A stretch of 64,000 nucleotides of DNA from JANWYT01 sp034437555 (GTDB taxonomy: Bacteria; Chloroflexota; Anaerolineae; Aggregatilineales; Phototrophicaceae): assembly GCA_034437555.1 (NCBI GenBank), contig DAOTTQ010000070.1, positions 49,071-113,070 of the forward strand, in the 5' to 3' direction. The notes beneath the pieces are model-generated. The model was not told the DNA's origin. It made no database searches and saw nothing but the letters and a program-made list of their open reading frames with translations. Positions 27,721 through 37,139 of the stretch are shown one piece after another. Within the stretch, counting starts at the first letter, position 1. Every line of letters starts with the position of its first letter. A program made the translations under genes and the position numbers.

Positions 27721-30585
27721 ATGTCATCACAACTTGATTTTCATGGGCCCAATGCGGGCTACGTTTTAGATTTATATGAGCGTTATTTGCAAAACCCATC
27801 TGCTTTTGATGAGCGCACTCGCGCTTTCTTTGCACAATGGTCGCCCTACACCGCATTACAAGCCCAAGCCAGCAACGGCGTAAGCCACGAAGCTGTTGCA
27901 GAGGGTGGCATTAGCCTTAATATGCAAAAAGTCGTGGGGGCTGTCAGCTATGCCCAAGCCCTTCGGCAATATGGGCACTTGAACGCCACGCTAGACCCCA
28001 TTTTTAAGAACACCATCGGCGACCCCGAACTTTTGCCAGAAACACACAACATTACCCTAGAGGACTTGCGCCAAATGCCACCGGGACTCGTTGAAAGCCC
28101 CCTAACGGCAGGATGTGCCAACATGCTAGAGGTTTGTGAAGCCTTAAAGGGCGTGTACAGTGGTTCGATGGGGTATGACAATGACCACATGCGTATTCCT
28201 GCACAACGCCAATGGCTTCGTGAGGCTGCCGAATCTCGCCGTTATCGCTTTGAAGGCACAAAAGAAGAAGCGGTTGCCTTACTTAATCGCTTAGCCCAAA
28301 TTGAAGCCTTTGAGCAATTCTTGCAACGCACCTTCCCTTCTAAGTACCGCTTCTCTATTGAGGGGCTGGATATGATGGTGCCGATGCTGGATGAAATTGT
28401 GCGTTTATCTACCGATACAGGCGTGGAAGTAATTGCCGTTGCAATGGCACATCGCGGACGCTTGAACGTTTTGGCGCACGTGATGCAAAAGCCCTATGAG
28501 CGTATTCTTGCCGATTTTAAGGACTTTATCGAAGTTCAAAAGAAGCAAGCTGCGGTTGGGCGCATCATTGATGACGTAAAATATCATAAGGCGTGGAAGC
28601 GCGATATTAAAACCAGTGATGGGCGCACCATGACCCTTACCATGCCCCCCAACCCAAGCCACTTGGAAGCGGTCAATCCCGTTGCTGTAGGGATGGCACG
28701 CGCAGCAGGCACAGACGCAAGCAAGCGCGGGATGCCCGAATTTGACCACCACAAGACCATGCAAATCTTGATTCATGGGGATGCAGCTTTCCCTGGTCAG
28801 GGCATTGTGGCAGAAACGCTGAACTTGTCGCGCTTGCCCGGCTATTGGACAGGTGGCACAATTCACTTTATTGCCAATAATCAAATCGGCTTTACGACAC
28901 TGCCTAAAGACGCACGCAGTACCGTTCACGCCAGTGACCTTGCCAAAGGCTTTAAGATTCCTATTGTGCATGTCAACGCCGATGACCCCGCCGCCTGTAT
29001 TGAAGTGGCGCGGATGGCATTTGCCTACCAAAAAGAATTTGAGCAGGATTTTGTAATTGACTTGGTGGGCTATCGTAAGTACGGGCATAACGAATTGGAT
29101 GAACCTGGCTTTACACAACCCAAAATGTATGAGCAAGTGCGCCAACACGAACCCATTCGCAAGCTGTGGCAAAAGGCACTCATCAGCCAAAAGTATGTTA
29201 CAGAAGCCGAAGCCGAAGCCCTGCTGACGCAACACGATGCTGTGTTGCAAAAAACCTATGAAGCGCTAGACCCCGAACATCTAGGGCTAGAAAAGCAAGA
29301 AGAACCCGAAAGTGGCTTAGCGCGTCGTACCCTTACGGCAGTTCCAATGGACACCTTAACAGAAATCAACGATGGCTTGGCAGGCACGCTAGAAGGCTTT
29401 AATTTCTATTCGCCACGCTTTGAAAAGACCATTCGTGGGCGACGCACAGTGCTGAATGACCCCTCTGCCAAAGTGATTGAGTGGGCAACCGCAGAAGAAT
29501 TTGCGTTTGCCAGCATCCTTGCAGACGGTATTCCGATTCGTTTAACGGGTCAGGATACCGAAAGAGGGACATTTAGTCATCGTCATTCGGTATTATATGA
29601 TGCGAAAAGCGGTGAACCGCTTGCCCCATTGCAAGAACTCCCCCAAGCCAATGCGGGCTTTGAGGTGCGTAACAGCCCCCTCTCAGAATATGCCGCGCTA
29701 GGCTTTGAGTATGGCTATAATGTGCAAGCCCCCGAACGCTTGGTTATTTGGGAAGCGCAATACGGTGACTTTATCAATGGGGCGCAAACCATCGTAGACG
29801 AATTTATTGTGTCTGCCCGTGAAAAGTGGGGACAAACGCCCTCTTTGGTGATGCTATTGCCACACGGTAGCGAAGGCGCGGGTCCCGACCACTCTAGTGG
29901 ACGTTTGGAACGTTTCTTGCAACTAGCAGCCAAGTTTAACATCCGTATTGCCAATTGCACTACAGCCGCCCAATACTTCCATTTATTGCGCCGTCAAGCC
30001 TTATTGCTAAACAAAGACCCGTTGCCATTGATTATTATGGCACCCAAGAGCTTGTTGCGTAATGCGGATGTCGCTTCGTCTGCCCTAGAGCTAAGTGGCG
30101 AAAGCCGTTTTATGCCCGTCATTGATGACCCCGAAACCGACCCCAGCAAGATAACGCGCTTGGTGTTCTGTTCGGGCAAGTTCTACTATGACCTAATGGC
30201 GGGTAACACCGAAGAGAAGCTACTAGAAGCCAATCGTGGGCGAGACAACACCCTTAGCGTGTTTGCGCGCGCCGACCATCCCGAAGTTGCTATTGTACGC
30301 CTAGAACAAGTTTACCCCTTCCCTGCGGAAGAACTAAACCGCATTGTGAGCAAGTATAAGAACGTGAAGCAAATTGTTTGGGCGCAAGAAGAACCCAAGA
30401 ACATGGGCGCATGGGAATTTATGCAGTATCGCATTAAAAAGTTGGTGGGCATGGGGATTCCTGTCAACTATGTGGGGCGCAGACGTAGCCCAAGCCCTGC
30501 CGAAGGCTCTAAGACCGCATGGCTCGTCAACCATTCCATCGTTATTGATGCCGCGTATCGCCACCAATTTACACAGAACCTATAG
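27721..30585 (+). CDS. sucA: 2-oxoglutarate dehydrogenase E1 component
   Basis: The thiamine-diphosphate-dependent E1 of the TCA cycle decarboxylates 2-oxoglutarate and transfers the succinyl group to lipoyl-E2. The N-terminus (DFHGPNAGYVLDLYERYLQNP) is the usual E2-binding segment. Further motifs are MAHRGRLNVLAHV, HGDAAFPGQGIVAETLNLS with the ThDP-binding region IANNQIGFTT, and in the C-terminal half DTERGTFSHRHSVLYD, LPHGSEGAGPDHSSGRLERFLQ and WAQEEPKNMGAW. At 954 residues the length is normal. It is followed 14 bases later by the E2 gene. E3 is not in the window. Confidence 0.97.
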   Translation: MSSQLDFHGPNAGYVLDLYERYLQNPSAFDERTRAFFAQWSPYTALQAQASNGVSHEAVAEGGISLNMQKVVGAVSYAQALRQYGHLNATLDPIFKNTIGDPELLPETHNITLEDLRQMPPGLVESPLTAGCANMLEVCEALKGVYSGSMGYDNDHMRIPAQRQWLREAAESRRYRFEGTKEEAVALLNRLAQIEAFEQFLQRTFPSKYRFSIEGLDMMVPMLDEIVRLSTDTGVEVIAVAMAHRGRLNVLAHVMQKPYERILADFKDFIEVQKKQAAVGRIIDDVKYHKAWKRDIKTSDGRTMTLTMPPNPSHLEAVNPVAVGMARAAGTDASKRGMPEFDHHKTMQILIHGDAAFPGQGIVAETLNLSRLPGYWTGGTIHFIANNQIGFTTLPKDARSTVHASDLAKGFKIPIVHVNADDPAACIEVARMAFAYQKEFEQDFVIDLVGYRKYGHNELDEPGFTQPKMYEQVRQHEPIRKLWQKALISQKYVTEAEAEALLTQHDAVLQKTYEALDPEHLGLEKQEEPESGLARRTLTAVPMDTLTEINDGLAGTLEGFNFYSPRFEKTIRGRRTVLNDPSAKVIEWATAEEFAFASILADGIPIRLTGQDTERGTFSHRHSVLYDAKSGEPLAPLQELPQANAGFEVRNSPLSEYAALGFEYGYNVQAPERLVIWEAQYGDFINGAQTIVDEFIVSAREKWGQTPSLVMLLPHGSEGAGPDHSSGRLERFLQLAAKFNIRIANCTTAAQYFHLLRRQALLLNKDPLPLIIMAPKSLLRNADVASSALELSGESRFMPVIDDPETDPSKITRLVFCSGKFYYDLMAGNTEEKLLEANRGRDNTLSVFARADHPEVAIVRLEQVYPFPAEELNRIVSKYKNVKQIVWAQEEPKNMGAWEFMQYRIKKLVGMGIPVNYVGRRRSPSPAEGSKTAWLVNHSIVIDAAYRHQFTQNL

Positions 30586-30599
30586 ACGGAGAGAGAAAC

Positions 30600-31808
30600 A
30601 TGGCGTTTAACATTGTAGTTCCACCCCTTAGCGAGTCTGTTGTAGATGCCACTATTAGCGAATGGCTGAAAAAAGTAGGCGATAGCGTTAAGACCGGTGA
30701 TGTGTTGGTGGTATTAGAAACCGACAAAGTAAACCTAGAAGTGACTGCCGAAAGCGGAGGCGTGCTAAAAAGCATTGCACATCCTGAAGGCGACGATGTA
30801 AAAGCCGGCGAAGTTTTGGGTGTTATTGACGGTGTTGCCAGTGCCACTGCTCCAGTCGCTACCGCGCCCGCACCCGCTGATTCTGCTTCTGCCCCATCTG
30901 CAGAAACAAAAGCCAGCCCTGTGGCAAAGCGCATTGCCGAAGCCAATGACGTGAATATTGCCCAAGTACCTGCTGCCGATGGCAACCGTGTTAAGAAAGC
31001 CGATGTGGAGCAGTTCATCAACAAACAAGCCCCTGCGGTTTCTGCACCTGCACCTGTTGCGTCTAGTGCGCCTGCCAGCAATGGCGGACTTTCTGTGTTT
31101 GAAAACAATCCCCGCGAAGAACGCGCAAAGATGTCGCGCCGTCGCCGTACTATTGCACAAAACCTGCTAAACGCCACACAGTCTACCGCCATGCTGACGA
31201 CGTTTAACGAAATTGACATGGGCAAGGTCATGGAAGTTCGCGCACGCCGTAAAGAGAGCTTCCAAAAGAAGTTCAACGTGGGTTTAGGCTTTAGCTCTTT
31301 CTTTGTTAAGGCAAGCATTGGCGCACTCAAGGCGTTCCCACTGCTTAACGCAGAAATTGACGGCGACTTTATCGTAAAGAAGAACTACTATGACATCGGT
31401 ATGGCAATTGGCGCAGAAGAAGGCTTGGTTGTGCCTGTCTTACGTAATGCAGACCGCATGTCGTTTGCAGAAATTGAGCTAAAAATCAAAGAATACGCTG
31501 AACAAGTGCGTAATGGGTCACTGGGATTAGAGGCATTGGTGGGGGGAACATTTACCATCACCAACGGGGGCGTGTTCGGCTCATTGATGAGTACCCCTAT
31601 CGTCAACTATCCCCAAGTCGCCATTTTGGGCTTGCACGCCATCAAAGACCGTCCAGTTGTCGTCAATGGTGAAATTGTGATACGCCCCATGATGTATGTG
31701 GCAATGTCGTATGACCATCGTATTGTGGATGGGCGCGAAGCCGTTCAATTCGTGGTCGCTATTAAGAACCTTATCGAAGACCCCGAAAATCTTTTGCTTG
31801 AGGGCTAG
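30600..31808 (+). CDS. sucB: Dihydrolipoyllysine succinyltransferase, E2 of 2-oxoglutarate dehydrogenase
   Basis: It moves the succinyl group from lipoate to coenzyme A. An N-terminal lipoyl domain (1-78) carries the lipoylated Lys43 in LETDKVNLEV. An Ala/Pro linker leads to the peripheral-subunit-binding domain (about 100-140: SPVAKRIAEANDVNIAQV), a second Ala/Pro linker, and the catalytic domain (about 175-402) with His373 and Asp377 in SYDHRIVDG. There is a single lipoyl domain, and the length is typical. GGAGAG precedes the ATG; it forms an operon with sucA and is closed by the terminator at 31833-31869. Confidence 0.96.
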   Translation: MAFNIVVPPLSESVVDATISEWLKKVGDSVKTGDVLVVLETDKVNLEVTAESGGVLKSIAHPEGDDVKAGEVLGVIDGVASATAPVATAPAPADSASAPSAETKASPVAKRIAEANDVNIAQVPAADGNRVKKADVEQFINKQAPAVSAPAPVASSAPASNGGLSVFENNPREERAKMSRRRRTIAQNLLNATQSTAMLTTFNEIDMGKVMEVRARRKESFQKKFNVGLGFSSFFVKASIGALKAFPLLNAEIDGDFIVKKNYYDIGMAIGAEEGLVVPVLRNADRMSFAEIELKIKEYAEQVRNGSLGLEALVGGTFTITNGGVFGSLMSTPIVNYPQVAILGLHAIKDRPVVVNGEIVIRPMMYVAMSYDHRIVDGREAVQFVVAIKNLIEDPENLLLEG

Positions 31809-31832
31809 TGCTTCGTTCATAACATAACCGTT

Positions 31833-31869
31833 AAAAATGGGGTATCGCCGTGTGTGATACCCCATTTTT
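31833..31869. terminator. Bidirectional terminator between sucB and the lysine operon
   Basis: AAAAATGGGGTATC (31833-31846) and its complement (31856-31869) form a 14-base perfect stem with a 9-base loop and A/T runs on both sides. It can end transcripts from both convergent operons. Confidence 0.9.
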
Positions 31870-31870
31870 G

Positions 31871-32365
31871 TTAGTTTTGAGCGAAGCGGGCTTTTAGCAT
31901 GTTTACTAGCCCACCGCTTTCTAGGATGGCTTGCACACTTGGCGACAATAACGGGATGCTAAAACGTCGTCCGTTGGCAAGTATCACACGCTCGGTATGG
32001 TCAATTGTGAGCGTGTCGTCGGTTTGAAGCACTTCACGTAAGCCCGCGCACACAATGGGATGAATCCCTTGGTTAATGCAGTTGCGAAAGTATAAGCCAC
32101 TAAACGATTCAGCGATAATGGCGCGAATGCCATTGTACTTTAAGCAAGTAACAGCTTGTTCACGGCTACTCCCCAAACCCCAATTGCGTCCTGCCACAAT
32201 CACATCGCCTTCACGCACACGCTGTACGAAGTCGGGGTCGATGTCCTCTAGGGCGTGTGAGGCAATTTCACTATTTTCACGAAGCGTATAGGTGTATTTG
32301 CCACTAAAAATCACGTCTGTGTTCACGCTATGTCCGTAAACATGCACATTATGCGTTGTTTGCAT
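31871..32365 (-). CDS. lysU: Homoaconitase small subunit
   Basis: The small (swivel) subunit of the isomerase that converts homocitrate to homoisocitrate in the alpha-aminoadipate route to lysine. The 165 residues from ATG 32365 match the family: GHSVNTDVIFSGKYTY, GLGSSREQA (substrate-binding loop), IIAESFSGLYFRNCINQGIHP. I reject the longer frame from 32617, which would lie largely inside lysT; GGAAGGGG precedes ATG 32365. It overlaps the end of lysT by 17 bases. It is the last gene of the operon. Leucine-type isopropylmalate isomerase is the alternative, but the neighbours favour lysine. Confidence 0.9.
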   Translation of the reverse strand: MQTTHNVHVYGHSVNTDVIFSGKYTYTLRENSEIASHALEDIDPDFVQRVREGDVIVAGRNWGLGSSREQAVTCLKYNGIRAIIAESFSGLYFRNCINQGIHPIVCAGLREVLQTDDTLTIDHTERVILANGRRFSIPLLSPSVQAILESGGLVNMLKARFAQN

Positions 32366-33653
32366 GGTGCGCCCCTTCCGTATTCGCTTTGCTGGTAAGT
32401 GTGGGGTTAATGTCGCTAGGATGCACAATTTGCCCTGCAACAGCACTCGCAGCCACCACATACGGGTTAGCGAGGTAAATGCTGGCATCGGTTGTTCCCA
32501 TACGCCCCTTAAAGTTACGACTTCCTGTACTGATGGTTGCTTCATTGGGGGCAGGAACGCCCATGTGATTGCCCATACAGGGCCCACAGCCGGGCGTGTT
32601 AATGGTTGCGCCGACACGAATCAGGTCAGCGAGAACGCCCGTTTGCAAGGCTTGTTCTATCACTTGCGCGCTGGCAGGGATAATAATCAGCCGTGAACGT
32701 AGGGTCTGCCCACGCACCACATCCGCCACCATTGCCAAATCTTCATAGCGTCCGCCGGTGCATGTCCCCACAAACGCCTGTTGGATAGGTGTTCCCACCA
32801 CGTCCGCCAAGTTCACCACGTTATCGGGCTGGTGTGGTAACGCCACTTGGGGCTGTAAATCGGCAACGCTTAGGGCATACTCTTGGGCGTATACGGCATC
32901 ATCATCAGGGTAAAGGGGTGTAAAGGCGCGTTTGGCACGCCCTTCTAACCAATTTAACAAGAGTTCATCAGGGGGAAAGTAGGCACTAATTGCGCCAAAC
33001 TCCGCCATCATGTTCGGTACAACGGGGCGTTCATCAATAGAAAGTGTACTAATCGTATCGCCTCTAAATTCCATTGCACGGTATTGCCCACCTTCTACGG
33101 TTAAATCACGAAGAATCCGCAGGGCAATGTCTTTTGCCGTCACCCCATTGGGCAATGCGCCCGTTAGCATTACGCGCAACGTTTCTGGCACAGCCAGCCA
33201 CAATTCACCCGTTGCCCAAAGCGATGCCATCTCGGTGCGCCCTACGCCCATGCCAAACGCCCCCAGCCAGCCAAAATGTGTGGTATGGCTATCCGACCCC
33301 ATAATCACTTCGGCGGGCAAAATGAGTCCTTCTTCACTAATCACTTGGTGGCAAATGCCCCGCCCCACTTCAAAGAAGTGTGAGATATTTTGCAGGCGCA
33401 CCCACTCCCGAATTTCGGCATGGTTTTGGGCGTGGGCGGTGGTGGGTGCAGGGACGGCGTGGTCTAGGGTAATTGCCACACGGTCGGGATGAAGGATGCG
33501 TTTTGCACCAATTTGCTCAAAGAGCTTGCGGATGGCTGCCGTGTTATCGTGGCTAAAAATAAGGTCGGGACGCACGTCTAGCACATCCCCCGCGGATGCT
33601 TCGGCAAGCCCAGAGGCGCGTGCCAACACTTTTTCCACAAATGTTTTTGCCAT
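32349..33653 (-). CDS. lysT: Homoaconitase large subunit
   Basis: The aconitase-fold large subunit with the 4Fe-4S cluster. AKTFVEKVLARASG begins the protein; GSDSHTTHFGWLGAFGMGVG is the conserved substrate and cluster region; the cysteine ligands are in GTCTGGRYEDL and GCGPCMGNHMG. At 434 residues it matches LysT/LeuC-type two-subunit enzymes. I chose ATG 33653 (AAGGGG upstream) over the frame from 33722, which would start inside the homocitrate synthase gene. It lies 13 bases after lysS and overlaps lysU. Confidence 0.92.
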   Translation of the reverse strand: MAKTFVEKVLARASGLAEASAGDVLDVRPDLIFSHDNTAAIRKLFEQIGAKRILHPDRVAITLDHAVPAPTTAHAQNHAEIREWVRLQNISHFFEVGRGICHQVISEEGLILPAEVIMGSDSHTTHFGWLGAFGMGVGRTEMASLWATGELWLAVPETLRVMLTGALPNGVTAKDIALRILRDLTVEGGQYRAMEFRGDTISTLSIDERPVVPNMMAEFGAISAYFPPDELLLNWLEGRAKRAFTPLYPDDDAVYAQEYALSVADLQPQVALPHQPDNVVNLADVVGTPIQQAFVGTCTGGRYEDLAMVADVVRGQTLRSRLIIIPASAQVIEQALQTGVLADLIRVGATINTPGCGPCMGNHMGVPAPNEATISTGSRNFKGRMGTTDASIYLANPYVVAASAVAGQIVHPSDINPTLTSKANTEGAHHANNA

Positions 33654-33666
33654 TGTTGGTTGCCCC

Positions 33667-34815
33667 TTATGCGTTCTCAATGAGTGCCGACGACTGATAG
33701 AGCAAGTCATCAATTTCAACAAGGCTCATCGGTTCGCTATCGGCGCGGGCTTTGATGATGCGTGTGATGTCTTGCAGCATATTATCGGGCAATTCTAGCC
33801 CCAACACGCGCGAACGAGCGCGAACAGCGTTCCATCCTGTTAAACGATGCCCAATAGCAATCTCACGGCTTACGCCAAAATCATCAGGGTTAATGGCTTC
33901 ATAGGTGCTGGGGTCGGCAAGCACCGCTTTGGCATGGATGCCTGCTTTGTGCATAAACGCGCTAGAGCCTGTGATGTAATTATTGAAGGGAATTTCGATG
34001 TGGCATTGATGGGCAATGGTCGCGTCTAATTGTGCCAGCAAATTCAGCTGGTATTTGTTGACATAACTTTTGTCTAGCGTGTATAAGCGTGCAATTAAAC
34101 CGCCTAATGGGGTGATGCCGTTGCGCTCGCCAATGCCTAAAATAGTGGTGTCAATGTGTGTTGCTCCGCCTTCAAGCGCGGCGCAAGCGTTGGCAATGGC
34201 GCAGCCACTGTCGTTATGACCGTGAAATTCTACATCTAGCCCTGTCAGGCGCACAATTTGGCTCACGAGCGAATACACTTGGCTAGGCAGTGCCACTCCT
34301 ACGGTATCAGCCACGCCCAAGCGGTTTACCAAGCCTGTATCCGCAATACCCAAGTACACGCGGTATAAATCGCTCTCTTTACTGCGAAAGCTGTCTTCTG
34401 TGCTAAAGCGCAAGATAATATCGGGAGACTGTTCACGGATAAACGACAGCACTTCATAGGCGGTATCTATCACTTGCCGAATATTTTTGCCGTGACTGTG
34501 TTGCATCAATTGAGGCGATGTGCCAATGACCACATCCACCCCATGCACGCCTGTATCTAGCGCACGCATGGCATCGTCTTTGTGGCAACGAATATGCGTA
34601 AGAACGCGCGCGTTTAGATTTTCACGCACTACCGCCCGTATATCGGCTTCGCTTTGGGGTGAGGCACAGGGCGAAGTCATCTCAATCATTTCAACGCCAA
34701 ATTGGTCTAAGAGACGGGCAATTTCTAGTTTTTGCGCCGTGTTAAACGTGGCGGTGCTAAATTGTTCGCCTTCTCGCAGGGTGCTTTCAATAATACTGAA
34801 TTGGTTAAAAGGCAT
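33667..34815 (-). CDS. lysS: Homocitrate synthase
   Basis: It joins acetyl-CoA and 2-oxoglutarate to homocitrate, the committed step of aminoadipate lysine synthesis. The 382-residue protein has the DRE-TIM motif as STLREGEQF, then FSTEDSFRS, ADTVGVALPSQVYSL, the metal-binding EFHGHNDSGCAIANA, TTILGIGERNGITPLGG and HKAGIHAKA. It looks very like the Thermus enzyme. GAGGAG precedes ATG 34815; the longer frame from 34830 would contain that site. It is usually inhibited by lysine. It sits within the lysine operon, which argues against a nitrogenase NifV role. Confidence 0.93.
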   Translation of the reverse strand: MPFNQFSIIESTLREGEQFSTATFNTAQKLEIARLLDQFGVEMIEMTSPCASPQSEADIRAVVRENLNARVLTHIRCHKDDAMRALDTGVHGVDVVIGTSPQLMQHSHGKNIRQVIDTAYEVLSFIREQSPDIILRFSTEDSFRSKESDLYRVYLGIADTGLVNRLGVADTVGVALPSQVYSLVSQIVRLTGLDVEFHGHNDSGCAIANACAALEGGATHIDTTILGIGERNGITPLGGLIARLYTLDKSYVNKYQLNLLAQLDATIAHQCHIEIPFNNYITGSSAFMHKAGIHAKAVLADPSTYEAINPDDFGVSREIAIGHRLTGWNAVRARSRVLGLELPDNMLQDITRIIKARADSEPMSLVEIDDLLYQSSALIENA

Positions 34816-34859
34816 GTTATTTCTCCTCAAATTATCTTTTTTGGCAAACGGGCTAGGGC

Positions 34860-35930
34860 TTATAAAGTTTCTAGGACACGGGTTAGCACGCGGAGGGCGC
34901 GTAAATAGTCGTCAAGGTCAATGTGTTCTTGGGGTGTGTGGTCTAGGTTACTATTGCCTGCGCCATACGCCACAATGGGGCAATCCCACACGCGCCCCAC
35001 AATGTTCATGTCCGAAGTTCCTGTTTTATTGACAAAAGCAGGCGTTCCGCCTTCTGCGCGAATTGCCCCTCTAAACGCCCGTGTCAGGGGGTTATCTTTG
35101 GGGGCGAGGATGGCGTGTTCATGCCCAAAGGGGCGCACTGTTGCTCCCCCATCATGGGCAAGCGCATCAGCAACCTCATCAGGGGTAAGCGCAGGGGGCA
35201 AACGAAACCCAATAATCATTCGGGCTGTACCGTATGCCCCCTCTTGGGCGGTATTTAGCTCTTGTAGGGTGGCATCAAGGCGTTCAAAGATGCGCGTTTT
35301 ATCGGCATTATAGGCGTTAGCATAGGCGCGCACACCCTCCCAAAAGGCAACGGCGCGTTCTGCGCCGGTGGCTTCTTGTGAGGCACTATGCGATAAGTCA
35401 CCGCGCCACGCCCACTCAAAAAGCAACCGTCCTTTATAGCCCAACGTCATCCTATCCCATTGGGAAGGCTCACCGATGATGCAGGCACTCGGTTGATAGC
35501 GTTCTGCGACATATCGCGCCCCTTTGGACGTTGGGCATTCTTCTTCGACTGCACCAATCACAATCAGGCGCACGTCATCCGTCAATTGGGCTTGTGCGCC
35601 TGCCACCGCAAACGCACACAAACTGCCTTTTGCATCCACGCTACCACGCCCATACAGCAAACGCCCCTCCCGATGCACAGGTGGAAAACCGCCAAATGTA
35701 TCAATATGACCCAGCAACACAACATCACGGCTACCGTTACCGCGTATGCCTACGGCGTTGCCTGCTTCATCTATCAACGATTGATAGCCATTGTCACCCA
35801 TCCACGCCACCAAGTGAGCAACCGCGCCTGCTTCTTCATAGGAAGGGCTGGGAATTGCGACCACCCCTTCTAGCAAGGCTTCGGCTTGTTCATCGGTGAT
35901 GCGCGTGACAGAAGATTGTAAAGCGGTCAT
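34860..35930 (-). CDS. lysK: LysW-lysine hydrolase
   Basis: An M20-family metallopeptidase that releases lysine from the carrier protein LysW. Metal ligands are in LLGHIDTFGG, GRGSVDAKGSL and VEEECPTSKGARY; the second half has a dimerisation domain and FVNKTGTSDMNIVG, typical of LysK. At 356 residues the length is normal. It starts 3 bases after the lysJ stop, so the two are coupled. The alternative of a LysW-ornithine hydrolase for arginine cannot be excluded but is less likely in this operon. Confidence 0.9.
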   Translation of the reverse strand: MTALQSSVTRITDEQAEALLEGVVAIPSPSYEEAGAVAHLVAWMGDNGYQSLIDEAGNAVGIRGNGSRDVVLLGHIDTFGGFPPVHREGRLLYGRGSVDAKGSLCAFAVAGAQAQLTDDVRLIVIGAVEEECPTSKGARYVAERYQPSACIIGEPSQWDRMTLGYKGRLLFEWAWRGDLSHSASQEATGAERAVAFWEGVRAYANAYNADKTRIFERLDATLQELNTAQEGAYGTARMIIGFRLPPALTPDEVADALAHDGGATVRPFGHEHAILAPKDNPLTRAFRGAIRAEGGTPAFVNKTGTSDMNIVGRVWDCPIVAYGAGNSNLDHTPQEHIDLDDYLRALRVLTRVLETL

Positions 35931-35933
35931 GGG

Positions 35934-37118
35934 TTAGCGTCCTTCCGCCGTTAGTGCGCCTTCAAAGATGCTGGGCAAAAGTTCTAGCACCCCTTGTAAT
36001 TGCGCTTGGGTCGTAATCAATGGGGGCAAGAAGCGCAAGACAGTTTTGCCGGCGGGCAATGCCAAAATGCCTTGTGCTTGTAGGGCTTGCAATAATGGGG
36101 TAACGCGCACTTTCATTTCTAAGCCAATCATAAAGCCCAAACCGCGCACTTCTCTTACAGAAGGCAATGCCAAACCACGCAAGGCATCCAAGAACCACGC
36201 GCCTACTTCGCGGGTATGTTCGGGCGCGTGGAGGGCTTGCAATTGGCGTAAGGTAGCAATAGCACTGGCACACGCCAACGGATTACCGCCAAATGTGCTT
36301 CCGTGTGTGCCACTGCCAATGGTGCCAAGTGACCCACGCCATGCGACTGCGCCCATTGGCACACCGCCGGCGATGCCCTTCCCTAGTGTAACCATGTGAG
36401 GCACAATGCCCGCGTGCTGAAACCCAAACCACGCGCCCGTTCTACCCAAGCCACTTTGGACTTCATCTATAATGAGGAGTGCGCCCCGTTCTTCACACAA
36501 CGCATACAGGGCTTGCAACCATTCAGCATTGGCGGGATAAACGCCACCCTCCCCTTGTACCGATTCTACGACCACCGCCGCCACACTCTCATCAACGGTG
36601 GCTTGTGCGCCCGCAATGTCATTTTGGCTAATGTAGCGCACGTCAGGGGGTGTCCACCCCACAAATGGCTCTCTGTATTGTGGATTCCATGTGGTAGCGA
36701 GTGCGCCCAATGTGCGCCCATGAAAACCGCGTTTCACGCTAATAATGCCTGTGCGCCCCGTTAAAAGACGGGCAATTTTTAACGCGCCCTCCATCGCTTC
36801 TGTGCCACTATTGCACAGGAAGAAGCGCGTTAATTCAGAGGGAAGCACGTTAGATAGCTCGGTGTAGAGTTCAGCGCGACGGTCATTGTAGAAGGCTTCG
36901 GGGCAAGTAATCAGTGTGCCTGCTTGCTGATAAATGGCTTCTGTGATGACGGGGTGCGCGTGACCAAGCAACGCCACCCCCATACCACTGGTTAAATCTA
37001 AATAACGGTTGCCTTCGTCATCGGTGGCATAGCACCCCTGCCCAGAAACCAATGTGAGGGGGCGTTTGGCGTATGCACCGCTAGAATGAGCGTTTTCTGT
37101 GTCTTGGATGTGTGTCAT
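35934..37118 (-). CDS. lysJ: LysW-aminoadipate semialdehyde transaminase
   Basis: A PLP-dependent class III aminotransferase that turns LysW-bound aminoadipate semialdehyde into LysW-lysine, with glutamate as donor. Visible are the phosphate loop CNSGTEAMEGALK (102-114), the Asp in LIIDEVQSGLGRTG and the PLP Lys247 in VTLGKGIAGG. At 394 residues it resembles ArgD-type enzymes, and the operon setting points to LysJ. The gap to lysZ is 21 bases. Confidence 0.92.
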   Translation of the reverse strand: MTHIQDTENAHSSGAYAKRPLTLVSGQGCYATDDEGNRYLDLTSGMGVALLGHAHPVITEAIYQQAGTLITCPEAFYNDRRAELYTELSNVLPSELTRFFLCNSGTEAMEGALKIARLLTGRTGIISVKRGFHGRTLGALATTWNPQYREPFVGWTPPDVRYISQNDIAGAQATVDESVAAVVVESVQGEGGVYPANAEWLQALYALCEERGALLIIDEVQSGLGRTGAWFGFQHAGIVPHMVTLGKGIAGGVPMGAVAWRGSLGTIGSGTHGSTFGGNPLACASAIATLRQLQALHAPEHTREVGAWFLDALRGLALPSVREVRGLGFMIGLEMKVRVTPLLQALQAQGILALPAGKTVLRFLPPLITTQAQLQGVLELLPSIFEGALTAEGR

Positions 37119-37139
37119 GGTGTGTCCTTGTGGTGGGCG

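Noticed and set aside
28405..29250. 281-codon minus-strand frame opposite sucA
   Set aside because: Lies wholly within the well-supported E1 gene; its composition is that of an antisense shadow, with no domain or ribosome-binding site.
30569..31330. 253-codon minus-strand frame opposite sucB
   Set aside because: Ala/Thr/Ser-rich product caused by the Ala/Pro linkers of sucB on the other strand.
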